DNA of 64,000 bases from Dipteronia dyeriana (taxonomy: Eukaryota; Streptophyta; Magnoliopsida; Sapindales; Sapindaceae): the NCBI GenBank assembly GCA_032871835.1, contig CM065303.1:59496597-59560596 (forward strand), in the 5' to 3' direction. Below the pieces are notes generated by a model that did not search any database, was not told the DNA's origin, and worked only from the letters and a program-made list of their open reading frames with translations. How positions within the stretch are numbered: the stretch's first letter is position 1; each line of letters starts with the position of its first letter. This document shows positions 42,623-55,554 of this stretch, one piece after another. The position numbers and the translations under genes are program-made.

Positions 42623-43421
42623 TGTTCTAGTAAGCGTTAGGCGTGAGTCGGGCGGAGACCCAGTACCTAGCGCTTAGGCCGATTAGTCGATGATTAATAG
42701 GGGATTAATCGGAAAACACAATTATATACAAATTGCAATTATCAAATCCTAAGAAAATTCTTTCCAAATTCACAAATGTCTGATTCGTAAATTACCAATC
42801 AAATTCAATTATAAACCAATCAAAATCCCCTAGCACCCATCTAAATTCAATCACAAACCTGTCCAAATCCAAACATAAAGATACAATCAAATCAAAATGA
42901 CAAATTGTAAATTCTAACAAACATCAATAAGTTAACAAACTAATGGATAAAAAAAATTAAAAACTAACAATTTAAGTATATACTTTCTAAATTTCTTTCA
43001 TTACATTTGACAATTGCCAAATCAAAGTTTGATTCTTCAATTTATATCATTGATTACATACTCAAGCCGAAGAAAAATGACGGTGTCACCAACTAACAAC
43101 TACTAGCTATTTAATTTGTTGTCAATCTTTAATTTTACCCAATCAAATTATCCAAGTGAAGATGAAGGGAACAAATTGGTTCAGGTTAATTTGTAAGTTG
43201 TAAGAACTAAGAAGTGAGGCTTTGAAATTAGAATATGGTTTTTTTTTACCTGGCTAGTCTTGGTCAACGGCTTTGACCCCACCTAGCCGCCTAGTTGATT
43301 AGTCGCCGACTTACACGTCAGTGACCGTGGAATGAGGCCGATTTTGGCCATTCTTCTCAATAACCAGCCACCTAGAGGAATTCGGGCGATTAATCGACCG
43401 CCTAGGCCGATTTCTAGAACA
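42623..43421. mobile_element. Non-autonomous DNA element with TGTTCTAG ends (hAT-like)
   Basis: Left end TGTTCTAGTAAGCGTTAGGCG; the reverse complement of the right end is TGTTCTAGAAATCGGCCTAG then GCGG. Both ends are followed inward by GATTAGTCG/GATTAATCG-type subterminal repeats around an AT-rich core. An exact target duplication was not found (flanks contain AATAATAA and GATAATA). No transposase. Confidence 0.55.
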
Positions 43422-45299
43422 GTGCTGATAATATTGAATCTTGAATCCCATTGATGTGGATGTAAGAGGCTTATTATTGAGCTACCTCAACTTTCGTCAA
43501 TTTTTTTATAATAATAAAAAAAAACAATTACACAAAAATCGTTACCTAAATAAATATACATGTGATTTGTATTATAAAGTTAAAATAAGAGTACTAATGC
43601 TACACTTCCTTTAAAATAAGAGTAACATGCAGATTGCTGAACGTCCCAACCCTATGTCAATTTTTCTATCCAAACTGCTGAAATAATAAAGTAATTTCAC
43701 TCGATTGATTATCCTCCTTTGAAATTTTAATAACTTGCATCCATGATATGTCAGTTAACAACTGATCATGCATATCGATGATGACTTATCTTATTTGCAA
43801 TCTATCATCTGAATTAAATTATCACGTTAAAAATAGAAATATAAAAGACTAAAAGTTAACATATAAGTTAAAATATCTAGCATCATTGTTAAAATTTATA
43901 TTAATTTAATATAATGAAGGCCTTCTATTTTCTTTCCGTGAAAATGTTATGTAAAAACATATTGATTGTTCTTAATTTATAAAAAAATCCACAATATGAA
44001 TATGAGATGGCAAACCACTCACACGTATATTCAAAAAATTATGGGTTAGAATGGTACACTCTTTACCCACCCCAAAATGTTGCAATAGTTCAAAACAAAA
44101 TTATTAAAGATTCCTTAAAATTCGGTGAAGGAGACTCCACCGGTTTGTTTTATTATTAAATTTTTTAGCAATTCATGGATATTGATTTGTAAATTAATAG
44201 TTAATTAAAAGTTTATTTAATGAATTTTTAATTTTTGTCATATTTTAAAAAAGGTAATATTTTTTAAAATCTAAAATTTACATAGTAAAGTGATTAATAT
44301 CTTTTTTTTAGGGTAATGAAAGTCAAATAATAGTAAAGAGGTTTTCATTTAGTTTTGAAATTATATGATTGTTTTGCAAGTCGATCAACCTTCTACAAGG
44401 ACAAGAGTCAAGTATATACTAAAAAAATTAAAAGCTTTTTAACGTGTTTTCCTATTTCAAAAATCTATTTTTTTAATATATTATTTAATTGTTACTATAT
44501 TCAGATTTAGGAAGGGATATGACTTCGTAAACTCACAATTTTTTATATAAGAGAGATTTACCACTTAACCAATCTCATATTATTATATATTATTTAATAT
44601 GATAATACATAATTATTTATATTTTAGCACCGCATATCATCTTATGTCCAACCAGAGATGAGGATATAGATGGAATGAGAGATCTAGATAATAAAAATAA
44701 ATAGTGTTGTTCAAGTCCCCAAGGCATGGTCTATGACCCAGTCAAACCCTAATAAAATGTGTTAAAATAAATTCATTTAATTAGAAGCCTCTATATATAC
44801 AAAATTAATAGTAGAACAAAATAGAAAATCAAATGCATTTTAATTGCTAACATGTCAACCAACTAATTATTCCAATAAACACATATTATTTGTAAAGGAT
44901 GAATATAATAATATATGGTCCTACTAAGCAAGAAGACGAATAAGAATTTTCATTGGAAGAATAAGCAGTTGTTAAGTGTGTCAACATTCAAATTGTCTTT
45001 TACAGCTCTATGTCTACTCACTACTGTAAAAATTAGGAGAGGTTGGGTGGTGAACGAGTGACGAAAGGAAGGCTTGTCTTGATGCTTTGAAAGAAGATAC
45101 GATATCAAGAGAAAAAAGAAGAGATGTATACATGCCGGAGGGGGCTCCACTTCGGTGGCCCCCAACCATCGCCGCATAAGGACACATTACACTGCGTGAG
45201 GACTGCAAGAATAGTGACACCATCACAACACCCCCCAATTTGATTATCTATATATATATATTTAAAAAAATATATGTTATTAAATATAAAACTCAAAAT
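43422..45299. other. AT-rich intergenic region, no gene seen
   Basis: No coding region or structured RNA recognised. This is the distal 5' flank of the IDD gene. Confidence 0.6.
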
Positions 45300-45884
45300 A
45301 TCGAGATAAGTATATGGGTATGCATGTATGTGTGTTGTATATATGCATGGATGTTATATTAAATGATTGAGAAAGACTGATGGTGAGTAAATGAATTTTA
45401 ATTTTATATTGATTGTCAAAAAACAACAACAACAACAACAAGAAGTACTGAGAGAGAAGAAGAGGAGAAGCAAAAAAACAGGTCTAAAATATTTTGATTT
45501 CTTCTCATCACCCGCCGGATTGTAGCTGTCCCCTTATACTCTTTCCTCTTTGTTCTTTCTGTGTTTCAACTGAATTTCTTTATTTATATTTAAATATATT
45601 ATATATATCTCTCTCTTGGTTGTTTCTGGGTTCTATTTCAAGTTGTTCTTCTTGTTCTTTTGTGGTTTCTTGTCTGAAGATTTTTCAGGTACCCAAGAAC
45701 ATAAATTATTCTTTTCAAAATTAAAAACCCTTTTTTATTACCAATTACTTTGAGGTATTCTGATGTTGAAGTATAGAAATAATAGATGAAATTGTGGTAA
45801 ATTTTGGTTGATTTTGAATTTGGTTTTTTAGATTTAGTTTTGAAGAGGGGATAGAGAGAAGCACAAGAAGAACGATTGTTGAAG
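45300..45884 (+). promoter_or_regulatory. IDD gene 5' flank and leader with possible 5'-UTR intron
   Basis: AT-rich sequence leads to (CAA)n and GAGAGAAGAAGAGGAG (45,423-45,470) and a long pyrimidine-rich stretch (45,480-45,690), typical of plant leaders. CAG/GTACCC at 45,688/45,689 and TTTTTTAG ending 45,831 could bound a 143-bp leader intron. The transcription start was not determined. Confidence 0.4.
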
Positions 45885-48800
45885 ATGGCAGCTGCCTCAT
45901 CATCCGCAGCTTTCTTTGGAGCAAGAGACGATAATCAAAACCAGCTTATATTACAACAACAACAGTCATCCACAACCACCTCCTCAGCTGTTCCGTCCAC
46001 AGCACCACCTCCAAAGAAAAAAAGAAATCAACCTGGCCAACCAAGCAAGTACCTCCTTATATATATATTTAATATCATGATATATATATTTATAGTAAAC
46101 CAATAAGTACTCAATAACAAATTCCCCTTTTTATTTTTTGTTCAATAAATTAAAACTGCACAATATGAAACCTAATTTAATAAATAATTAGGTTTTCATC
46201 ATTGTTTATATTTTGAAACCTCTCCACTAAACTCATCCTATTCTTCTTTTTTTTGGTACTCTCCAATAATTTGTTGTTTGGTAAAATTATGAAAACAGAT
46301 CCAGATGCTGAGGTAATAGCATTATCTCCCAAGACACTGATGGCAACAAACAGGTTCATATGTGAGGTGTGTAATAAAGGGTTCCAAAGAGAGCAAAACC
46401 TACAGCTACACAGAAGAGGACATAACCTTCCTTGGAAGCTAAAACAGAAGACTACAAAAGAAGTGAAGAGGAAGGTGTATTTGTGCCCAGAGCCCACATG
46501 TGTTCACCATGACCCTTCTAGAGCACTTGGTGATCTCACTGGTATCAAAAAACACTTCTCTAGAAAACATGGTGAGAAGAAATGGAAGTGTGAGAAATGC
46601 TCTAAGAGGTATGCTGTTCAATCCGATTGGAAAGCTCATTCTAAGACTTGTGGTACCAGAGAATATAGATGTGACTGTGGCACTCTCTTTTCAAGGTAAC
46701 GTTAATTTAATTCAATTCAATTCAAGTAACGTCTCTATTAATTTTCTCTTCAAATGTATTCTGCCTGATTTATAATTGTTTTCATATATATAATGGTGAA
46801 AAGTTGATAAAAGTATATCATAAGACAGTTGAGAGGGTTAGGGATGATGAACATTCTGCTACCCCTTTTACTGTTTTTAGGATTCATCTAAAAGTTGAGT
46901 CATTACTCTCTCTCTTGCTCTTATTTTACAGTCTCTCTAATAAGAGGACTGCTTACACGTGAAAAATCTATGAAACTGCCGCGGTGTTCAGGGTTCAAGA
47001 GACATGAAATGAACAAGTTAGATAAGAGAGAAAAATATCGAGATTCAAACTTTTTATTTTTATTTTTATTTTTAAAAATAAAAAAGAATAAAACTCATTT
47101 TTGTTCCTCGGTAAGACCGCCCAATATATATAAAAATATATTGGTATTCACGTGTTGTTGCTATGCAGTAGTGTGAAGAGAAGGATTACTCATCAACTGG
47201 GTCTGGTCTCTCATGTCATGTGAGTTGTATGTGTTTACTGGCTTTGTTCTCTTGTGCGTTGGCTTAGACTTCGCAGGTATTTCTTCCCATGAATAAACGT
47301 TAGGGTTGTGGGGCTAAGATTCTCTTCTCTCTCTAAAAAGTAAATTTTCATAAAATAAAAAAGTAAGTTGTTTTACAGTCTTTTGAAAGTGTGGCAGTCA
47401 CCCGCCTATTGGAGAATTTATTAGTCAGATGTGTGTGAATATCTAGTCATCATTTACTGGGTGCTTTCACAGTTGTGGGAAAATTCCTCAACAGAGAATA
47501 TATTTATATATAAATATAAATTTATACATAGAGTACTGTTGATGTTGGTGGTGAGTTTGGCATTAATTGAAGATATATATCGGCGTCTTCTGTGTTTCTG
47601 GTTTTTCATTAAACTAACAAATCATCTCTCTACTTCATTTATGGCGGAAACTGGCCACAAATGGCAGTTAGATTTTAATTGATTTTTCATTAGATTGAGT
47701 TTTGACTTTGGAATATACATTTTCTTTTTCATTAAATTCATGTCCTATTTTTGGTTTTGTTGCTGCAGTTAGCCATTAATTCCTTTGTTTCAGCCTCATG
47801 GCCGCAATCCTTTTTTGTCAATTTGACTGATCAAATTTTTTCTAACACTTACAATTATTTAATTAACTTGGAAAGCCTATCTTTCTGATAGCATGATAAT
47901 TACTATCACTCATTAATTTACTCTGCTAATAATGTCAACAAATTGAATGAAGTCAAGCATTTGAGATCAAATGATATACTAAGTAATCAGGGAGAGTCAG
48001 AAGTCAGAACATGTGGCAATAATTTAGGACCAGTTTAGTTTGCAATATTAAAACCTTAAAAGGAAATACAACAGTAAAAACAATTTGAATCTTTCAAAAA
48101 TAAACACTCTCTACTGTTGTCTTCTATAAGATGGTATTGATATATCCATGTTATATAGAAGTTTTGAAATTTCATGGTCATATTTTTTTTTTAACTAATT
48201 TTTTGGTGCATATCATCTCCCTTGCAAAGATTATTATAGTTAGTTAGTTACTGACTTTTTAGGCTTTTCCAAGAAGTTGCCATTGATTTTTGTAAATACT
48301 AATGAGATGGTAGAACGTATTATTGTTACTCATTAGATTTTGAGGTTTGAATTTAGTTCTCATCACTATCAGCATTTGGAGAATTTAATTTACATATAAA
48401 ATAATGTTACAAAAAATACAGGAATTTTCAATTTGAAGAGGTAAAATCAGAAGTAAATTTTTTGAAAGTTTATTAATATTGTTATCATGAAGATGTTTTA
48501 TATTTTTCAATACCCATAGTTGTGCATATATACCAAGTAACTTAGCAGCAATAATCACGGAGAATTCTAATGACAAATAATTGTACAGGCGTGACAGTTT
48601 TATAACTCATAGGGCATTCTGTGACGCTCTTGCTCAAGAGACTGCAAGACATCCTACAAGCTTAAACACAATGAGCAGCCATCTGTTTGGAAACAACAAC
48701 AACAACAACAACAACAACATGAGTTTCAATCTATCTCAAGTGGGTTCTCATAATTCCACATTGCATGACCAGAACCACCTATCAGCTAACTTGTTGCGCC

Positions 48801-49807
48801 TAGGCAGTGCCGGAGGACCGAAATTCGAGCATCTCATGCCTCCATCAAATCCTTCTTCATTGCAAGGCATGGCATCTCCTGCTGGTTTTTTTATGTCAGA
48901 TCATCAGGCAAATCAAGGCTTTCAAGACAATCAATCTCACCATGGAACATTTCCAAACAAGCAATTACATGGGCTAATGCGACTTCCTGATCTTCAGAGT
49001 AACACTAGTAACTCTCCTTCATCTCCCAATCTGTTCAATCTTGGCTTCTTTTCCAACAATAGCTCATCTAGCAGCCTGAGTAACAGTGAAAATGCCAACA
49101 CCGCGGCCAACTTATCGAATCCGGCTGGCTTCTTAGGTCCTAACCAGTTCAATAATGGTGGCAACCAAGGGGGTGCAATGTTCTCTAACATGGGTGATCA
49201 GACGGTCACGGGCCTCTCTTCTCTTTACGGAACCTCTGTTGGCCAGCATGATCAAAACATCTCCTCTCATATGTCTGCCACTGCATTGCTTCAAAAAGCT
49301 GCTCAAATAGGTTCAACTACAAGTAGTAACCCTGGAATGTTACGAGGATTGGAGAGCGCCGGGGTAAAATCAGATAGGCAATTTGTGTCCTCAAGCAGCT
49401 TCAATGGAAATTACAGTACTAGTGGGAGCAGCGGAGGAGAGAGCCTGAGAATACAAATGGAAAACGATAATAACAATCTTCAAGGCCTAATGAATTCTCT
49501 TGCCAATGGAAGCTATGGCAGCGAATTCACAGTACTCGACCAGACGAGTAACAATGCCAATTTCTGCAACGTTGACAAGGCTAAGCTGCATCATAATCTA
49601 GCTGCTGCTGGAGGAGGCATTGGAGGGTCAGATAAATTGACATTGGATTTTCTAGGTGTTGGAGGGATGGTGAGAAACATTAACAATGGTGGGTTCACAC
49701 AGAGAGAACATCAACATGGCATCAACATGACAAACACTTTGGATCCAGAAATGAAGTCGTCCCAAGCAAATCAGCCATTTGGAAGTGCAAAGCTGCAGTA
49801 CGACTAA
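45885..49807 (+). CDS. IDD: INDETERMINATE DOMAIN (IDD/BIRD) C2H2 zinc-finger transcription factor
   Basis: Three exons: 45,885-46,044, 46,299-46,695 and 48,589-49,807; 1,776 nt including TAA, 591 residues. Start MAAASSSAAFFGARDD; the frame also opens nine bases earlier, but with no ATG. Basic nuclear signal KKKRNQPG at 44-51. The ID domain is about residues 54-209: ZF1 C75/C78/H91/H95, ZF2 C116/C121/H139/H144, then two CCHC fingers C151/C154/H167/C171 and C178/C180/H193/C197. The C-terminal half is Asn/Ser/Gly-rich (nine Asn near 220) and keeps the two family motifs MSATALLQ (414-421) and TLDFLG (537-542). The family consists of plant nuclear DNA-binding regulators of development and metabolism; several bind a TTTGTCG-type site and work with DELLA or SHR/SCR GRAS proteins through the third and fourth fingers. 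Intact, no odd codons. By N-terminus it looks closest to the IDD4/5/6 group; subfamily is tentative. Length fits the family. Confidence 0.95.
46045..46298 (+). other. IDD intron 1, GC-AG type
   Basis: Exon 1 ends CCAA at 46,044 and the intron starts GCAAGT; it ends AACAG at 46,298. Only this donor gives the conserved junction QPNPDAEVIAL: A plus AT makes the Asn codon. The nearby GT (46,049) would shift the frame. A/GCAAGT is the usual GC-donor consensus. Confidence 0.85.
46696..48588 (+). other. IDD intron 2 (1,893 bp)
   Basis: Donor AAG/GTAACG, acceptor GTACAG/GCG. It joins LFSR to RDSFITH inside the fourth finger, a position typical of IDD genes. No gene inside; short AT-rich low-complexity tracts only. 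Confidence 0.9.
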
Positions 49808-49915
49808 CATCAACTACTAGTGAAGTTATTTAGGTGAGTTTATGTACGTACGTGGCGAATATTTAAGAAAACTTATGCATGTTTTAACTCCATTAGGGTT
49901 TCCGTTGCTAATGCC

Positions 49916-49921
49916 AATAAA
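49916..49921 (+). terminator. Putative polyadenylation signal of IDD gene
   Basis: AATAAA about 110 bases after the stop codon, in an AT-rich 3' flank. Position is suitable, but plant signals are loose. Confidence 0.45.
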
Positions 49922-50598
49922 CTGTCTTCTTCATGCACTCCTTGGCTTAAATTTTCATTCAATTATAGAATTTACACATCCTAAAACTATAATTTTATAA
50001 GAAGTTCGATCTCTTGACGTTTCATTTTAAAAATACGTACGTATTTAGCATTCACAAAGTGAATAAAAAACTTTTTTTATTCTTAAGTCATCAACAAATA
50101 AGGGTTTTTTATTCACTTTTTTGTCATGTTTTTAAAAAATAAATAATTAAAGTTTACCTCATCTCAATCCCGACAAATATAAATTACATTCGATTGTACA
50201 TCTTCCATTTAGTTCTTTTAAGTCTAGTGGTATGATTAATCATTCACAATTATTCATATGTCATGTTGACTTGCATTCTCGATGTATTTAAAGGGATTGT
50301 TATTTAGTTATGGTTTTGAAAGAAAATAAGAAAAGTAGAAAAAAAAAAACATTTTTTACGTTTATTGAACAAAAATTGAAAATGTCTTCACTGGTTTGAT
50401 TAGTCATTTTGACGTTTTCATTGTCTTTCAATTTTATTTTTTGTTTTTTCCAGTTGGGTAAGTGACATGTGGGGTTTGTTAAATAAATATGTTTTATTTA
50501 TTAAATAACTAAACTATTAAGTCTGCTAGAAATTAAAGTTATATATATTATATAAATAATAATTTTTTATTAATAAATATAGTTTTCTTAAGATTAAT

Positions 50599-50655
<57 letters not shown>

Positions 50656-52063
50656 GTTTTTGCAAAATATGGCACCAATCATATTTAAATTAATTTGAAT
50701 TGATATTTTTTATTGAAATTTACTCAAATTACTAGGAGATAATTTACTTCTCATTGAAATATATTCAAATAACTGGAAAATATTTACTCAGCAAAATCTA
50801 CTCAAATAACCAAGAGATATTTACTCTCACAACCAGGGATAAATCCTAACACATACCGATAAATGTGTATGTTGATCGGTGGTTGAACCCAAGCTATATA
50901 AAAGTGGAAAGAGATGTGGTCACCATTTGAACTAAGAGCAGATATGTTACTCTTACAGTATGATAAAAATATTATATTCAATTATTACTACTAGATGAAT
51001 TTTCAGATCTTAAAAAAACTAAAATCAATTTGTCATTTTCAAATGAAAATTTATAAAACATATTTGTTCTCTCATAATGATCTTTTATCTTAAGAGTTAT
51101 AAGGATCTTGACAAAAATATATAAATTCTAATTAATTTTAATTTGCTACTCTTTTAAGGGTTTCTCCTAATGATTTTTTTTTAATGGATGATAAATTCAG
51201 TAAATACATTATTGAAAAACAAAAATTGAAATATTTCCTATCACTAGAACTATATATTTTTTATCATTTTTTCAAAATTGTTTCACAAATATCTATATTA
51301 TGTCATTGAACTTATGATTCAAAAAACCATGCTCATCAAAATTTATTGAAATTGATTGAATGTGATCAAGATCTTTATAATTGTTAAGATTACTACAGAA
51401 ATAAAAAAATTATTGGCAACATGTGATATAATTATATTAATTTAAGTAGTTTACTTTAGATGGAAATTTCGCGGTCCTTTCAGCTTTGTTAGGAGAAGTC
51501 GAATAGTTAAAAGAATATGAAGTAACCCATGTTATTGTTGATTTTTAGAATGTCAAAAAAAAAAAAAAAAAACAATGATAGCAATCCTTAAGAATCTTCA
51601 CATGCTGACTAAATTCCAACAGACCCGACAAACCCCAGAGTTTTTATTTTCTCGTTTGTCCGCTTGCTATATTCATTATTTAATATATAATGCAGATCAT
51701 AAAATAGCATAGCTTTTTAGTTTTTAGAGAGAGAGAGCGAGAGACAGAAAGAAAGGAATAATCTATATATAATGCATGCCCTAGCTCCCTTATTTGTTTA
51801 TAATTTGTTGAAGAATTTGTTTGGCTACCTAATAATACCTAATCCAACAAAGGGAAAGCTATTTATACTAAAAGCAAATAAAATTATTAACCGCTGAATT
51901 TCAGGCCCCATGTTGACATTCTGTAGACTCATATATGCTTTTCTATATAATTCTCAGTTGACCCTTTTCATGACTCTCGTCTTCTTTTCTCTTTCGTAGT
52001 AACATGCACCATCATGGAAATTCTCTCGTTCCACTTCACTCACCCATTATTATTTTATCGGGA

Positions 52064-52107
<44 letters not shown>

Positions 52108-52877
52108 AACGTTCATTTTCTATATTAACATATATGTAATGAATTGTAGACCATATATATGTTAAAATATGTAATAATTAAAAACTTTATTATTTAAAAA
52201 ATTTATATATACCACCTGTGGACTGTGGTACACATGACTCAAACCTGAAAACCTAATTAATAATTGAAATCCGCAACTCTTCCCTAACCTACCAATTAAA
52301 ACTGATATTGTACTGTGGGTAGACTGTTGTTTATCGATTAATGTATATATAAAAGCTTTTCATGATGTTTGATGAAAAGATTGCATGTAAATGAGGACTG
52401 TGAGTGTCGGTTCAGAAATTCTGGATGAAAGGGAAAGAAGCAGGAAAGGCAAGCATTGTTCGTTAAGGTAATTATTAAGAAAATCATGTGGCAGCCTTGT
52501 CGTGATTGTTGTCTTTTCGTTCTCTTCATGGAATCATCAGTCCGTGACTCATAAAGTGTATTACAGTTTTTTTTCTTTTTTCTTTTTTTAATAAATAAAA
52601 TGTTAAATCGTGTACTTATTCTCTTGTAGATTTGTAAAGGATTTTTTTGAACTATTCTTCTCAATGGCCGTCATGCTAGGTTTCACTGTACGCTTGGCAA
52701 CCTGTGTGGACTATTCCATCTTTAATTTCTAGAATCAACAACTTTCCAAGCGGTTCCGTTGTTATTTAAATGGAGGAAATATAATTCAAATTGGATGTAT
52801 TATGTCAAAATCTGATGTGGTCATCTAATCTAATCATATTTTAAGTGTGTTAAGTAAAAGATGAACAAATTTAAAAC
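49922..52877. other. AT-rich intergenic region with microsatellites
   Basis: No gene recognised. Long (TA)n runs lie at about 50,602-50,652 and 52,066-52,103, and an 18-A run near 51,556. A minus-strand open frame at 52,338-52,664 has no known domain. Confidence 0.6.
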
Positions 52878-53414
52878 GGAAAATAATCAAAATGTCCCTA
52901 CAGTTTGCTTTTTTCCCAAAAATTCCTTCTTTAGTTTCATTTCTTCCTCAAAAACATCGCATGCCATTATTTTGTTATTTAAGAGGTAAAAAGACTAATT
53001 TACACTTCAGTATAGAATCAAAATGATTGTTGTAGCATTAATATACTTATAAAATAAAAATAAAAGTGTTAAATAATAAATATTAAATAAAAAGATTTTT
53101 TTTTTTTCAATCTCTCTTTTCTGTCATCACCACTGTCCATCTCAAACATGGATCTGAAATCCTAACCTAAAAGCATAAATATTAAATAGAAAATCAGCCA
53201 CACTAGATCCAACCCCAAACCCAAACATCAACCATCAATCCGAGAGAGAGAGAGATGGAATACTCAATGGGAGGGGTATTATGGGGAGTTTTTTAATGAT
53301 AGAGGGGATTTTAGGGAAAAATACAAACTAGCAGGAGAATTTCAGCCAAAAATAAAACTAGACAGGCAAGTTTGTGGAATACCGCAAACTATAGAGGAAT
53401 TTAGATTATTTTCC
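52878..53414. mobile_element. MITE with GGAAAATAATC ends (MULE-like)
   Basis: Left end GGAAAATAATCAAAATGTCC then CTACAGTTTGC; the reverse complement of the right end is GGAAAATAATCTAAATTCCT then CTATAGTTTGC. About 537 bp, no coding region. Such GGAAAAT...AGTTTG ends are common in plant non-autonomous MULEs. Flanking 9-mers (ATTTAAAAC / AATTAAGAT) match only partly. Confidence 0.65.
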
Positions 53415-54239
53415 AATTAAGATTTGTACTTTGAATTTGAATCAAATTACAATTGTGAATAAAAATTTATAATAAACGTAAAGTTGTTCAATTTTTATAA
53501 AGTACCAAAAGACCATGGGCTTTTCATGGTTGCTTTTATTTTATTAAAAAAAAACAATAACAATAACAAAATTGGAGCACGAGATTTTTAAATATAACTT
53601 TGGGATGCTCTTGTACTTGATGTGTAGGAAATTTCTTGGTGAGTGAAAAATGAAGGACGGTTCCTGGTTTTACATTTAAGTGTGAGAAGGTTAAGTTTTC
53701 ATATAGTATCTGCAACAATTATTGATGGAACTGTATGATAACAACATGGGTGAATATATTACATTGAAAGGGACATGTCACTCATAAATTGTTAATAACT
53801 ATCAATAACAATAGTATCCTTATTAATTAAGTGCATTAATAAGAAATTAAAGAGTTTATTGAATTGGGATTTTAATGGATAATTTTTAAGTGTAAGGATT
53901 TTATGGATTTATATGATTTTAAAGACTATTATGATTATATGGTCTAAACTTTTAGAATTCTGAAAGAGATTTTAAACATTATTCATAGGCTATTAGAATT
54001 GTCTAGACTTTATTTCATGAATTTTATGACTTTTTAATGGTAACATTTTTACTTCTCATAACTTTTTTACTACTTCAAGAATCTCTTTACTGGGCGAAAA
54101 ACATCTTCATTTCTTTTCAACCCAGTTCTATCGACCACCACCTTTTTCTTTTCTTTGTCAATCAAAACATCAAAACATCTCCATCTCCATCTCCCAACTA
54201 CACTCCTTACAAACCCAGATCTATCAAACACGGTGAAGA
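53415..54239. other. Spacer, no gene supported
   Basis: AT-rich. A few GATTTTA/TTTTAAT repeats near 53,860-53,960. Plus-strand open frame 54,037-54,270 overlaps the PPR fragment antisense and is not supported. Confidence 0.55.
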
Positions 54240-54900
54240 TTTATCAAACTCAAGCACCGGTGCTCTATAAGTCCATTTAAAACTGGATTATACAAAAAAA
54301 AAAAAAGTCATTACCAGGCAACGAATTCAAAACCATCATACTATCATAGACATTTCCACGTCTAAACACTTCGTAAGTGCACATTTCACATAGTGATGAA
54401 ACACCAAACCAAACTTCCACACAAACCCTTGACGCTGCCTACCCTCTTCAACTTTTCCGCTAATAGAACAAGACGAAATAACAATGGAAAATACAAACTC
54501 ATTGGGTCGCAAACCGTCAACGGAAACCATATCTTTGAACAATTTAAGATTTTTCAACAATAATCCATTATGAAGGTACCCAGTCATCAACGTGCCATAT
54601 GACACAACGGTTCTCTAGTGCATATTATCAAACACTTGGCGTGCAAGTGATATCTGGTCACATTTTTAATTAAAAATGATCAAAGAGGTCGCTTGAGCTA
54701 CGTTTTCATTCCTAGGTGATTCATTGGTTGTGATTGCAAGTGCATGGACTGTTTTGTTGAGTTTTAAGCTCTTTGAATCGATGAAGAATTTTTAGAGTTG
54801 GCTGGTGTCTTCAAGAGAGGGCGGTCCTGGATGCTTTTGAATACAGCTCTGCCCGAAACTGGAAACTGCGAAGAAACATCAAATAGAAATCGAGGTCTTA
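54240..54900 (-). pseudogene. Pentatricopeptide-repeat (PPR) protein gene fragment
   Basis: Reading leftward: PPSLEDTSQL then KFFIDSKSLKLNKTVHALA (about 54,810-54,735), CDQISLARQVFDNM (about 54,665-54,620), VVSYGTLMTGYLHNGLLL (about 54,610), LFKDMVSVDGLRPNEFVFS, SSCSISGKVEEGRQ and FVWKFGLVFHHYVKCAL. After an A-run slip at 54,294-54,307 come YNPVLNGLIEH. The alternating 'NVVSW..L..GY' and 'RPNEF.....L..CS' units are those of PLS-class plant organelle PPR proteins, and the order reminds me of the At5g39680 family. Stops and a frameshift show it is a decayed partial copy; the rest of the gene is absent. Confidence 0.75.
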
Positions 54901-55549
54901 ATTATTTTATTTATTTATTGTTTTTGTGTTTTTTTTTATCAAAATTGATAATATATGTAGAGACTAGTTCAACTTGAGTTTGTAGAAAATTACAACCAAA
55001 TGTATTGAACGCCCACCACATGTTTGACAAAAGTGCTAAATGTCCTCCATATGTGTTGTATGTTGTGTCACATTAACCTTTATTGAGTTTAGGAGATGAT
55101 CTGGGAAAATGGTGAAGATTTGAGAAGTTCATGATGAGGCGGCGAAGATTTGGGAAGATGAAGTTGATGTGGAGAGAGAAAAAAAAAATATGGAAAGTAT
55201 CGTGGGAGATGTCAAGATAATATTCGAGTCAATCTTTTTATACATATTACTAAAATGTTTGAAAAATCTATTTTATCATAAAATCCTAAAAATTTTGATC
55301 TCAATCCAATACCATCAGAAAATTTGTTGTCTCTTAAAAGTTTGAATCAAATACCACAAGACAATATGGACTTTTAAAAAAAATCTTAAAAGTCTTGATC
55401 GAATATCACCAGACTTATCTAACTTTTTAAAAAGCATTAACCCAATACCACCAGACTTTTCCTTCTTAAAATTGTCTAATAAAATTTTAAATCAATACAC
55501 TCCCATAAAATTAATATCTCTATAACATATCATGGTATATATATATATA
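54901..55549. other. Spacer, no gene seen
   Basis: AT-rich sequence with repeated CTTAAAAGT/TCAATACCACCAGAC phrases (55,295-55,480). It ends in the TA run that received element D. Confidence 0.55.
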
Positions 55550-55554
55550 TATAT
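55550..55554. repeat. Target-site duplication, left copy (TATAT), element D
   Basis: TATAT precedes the 5' LTR and follows the 3' LTR at 63,670-63,674. The target is a TA run. Confidence 0.8.
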
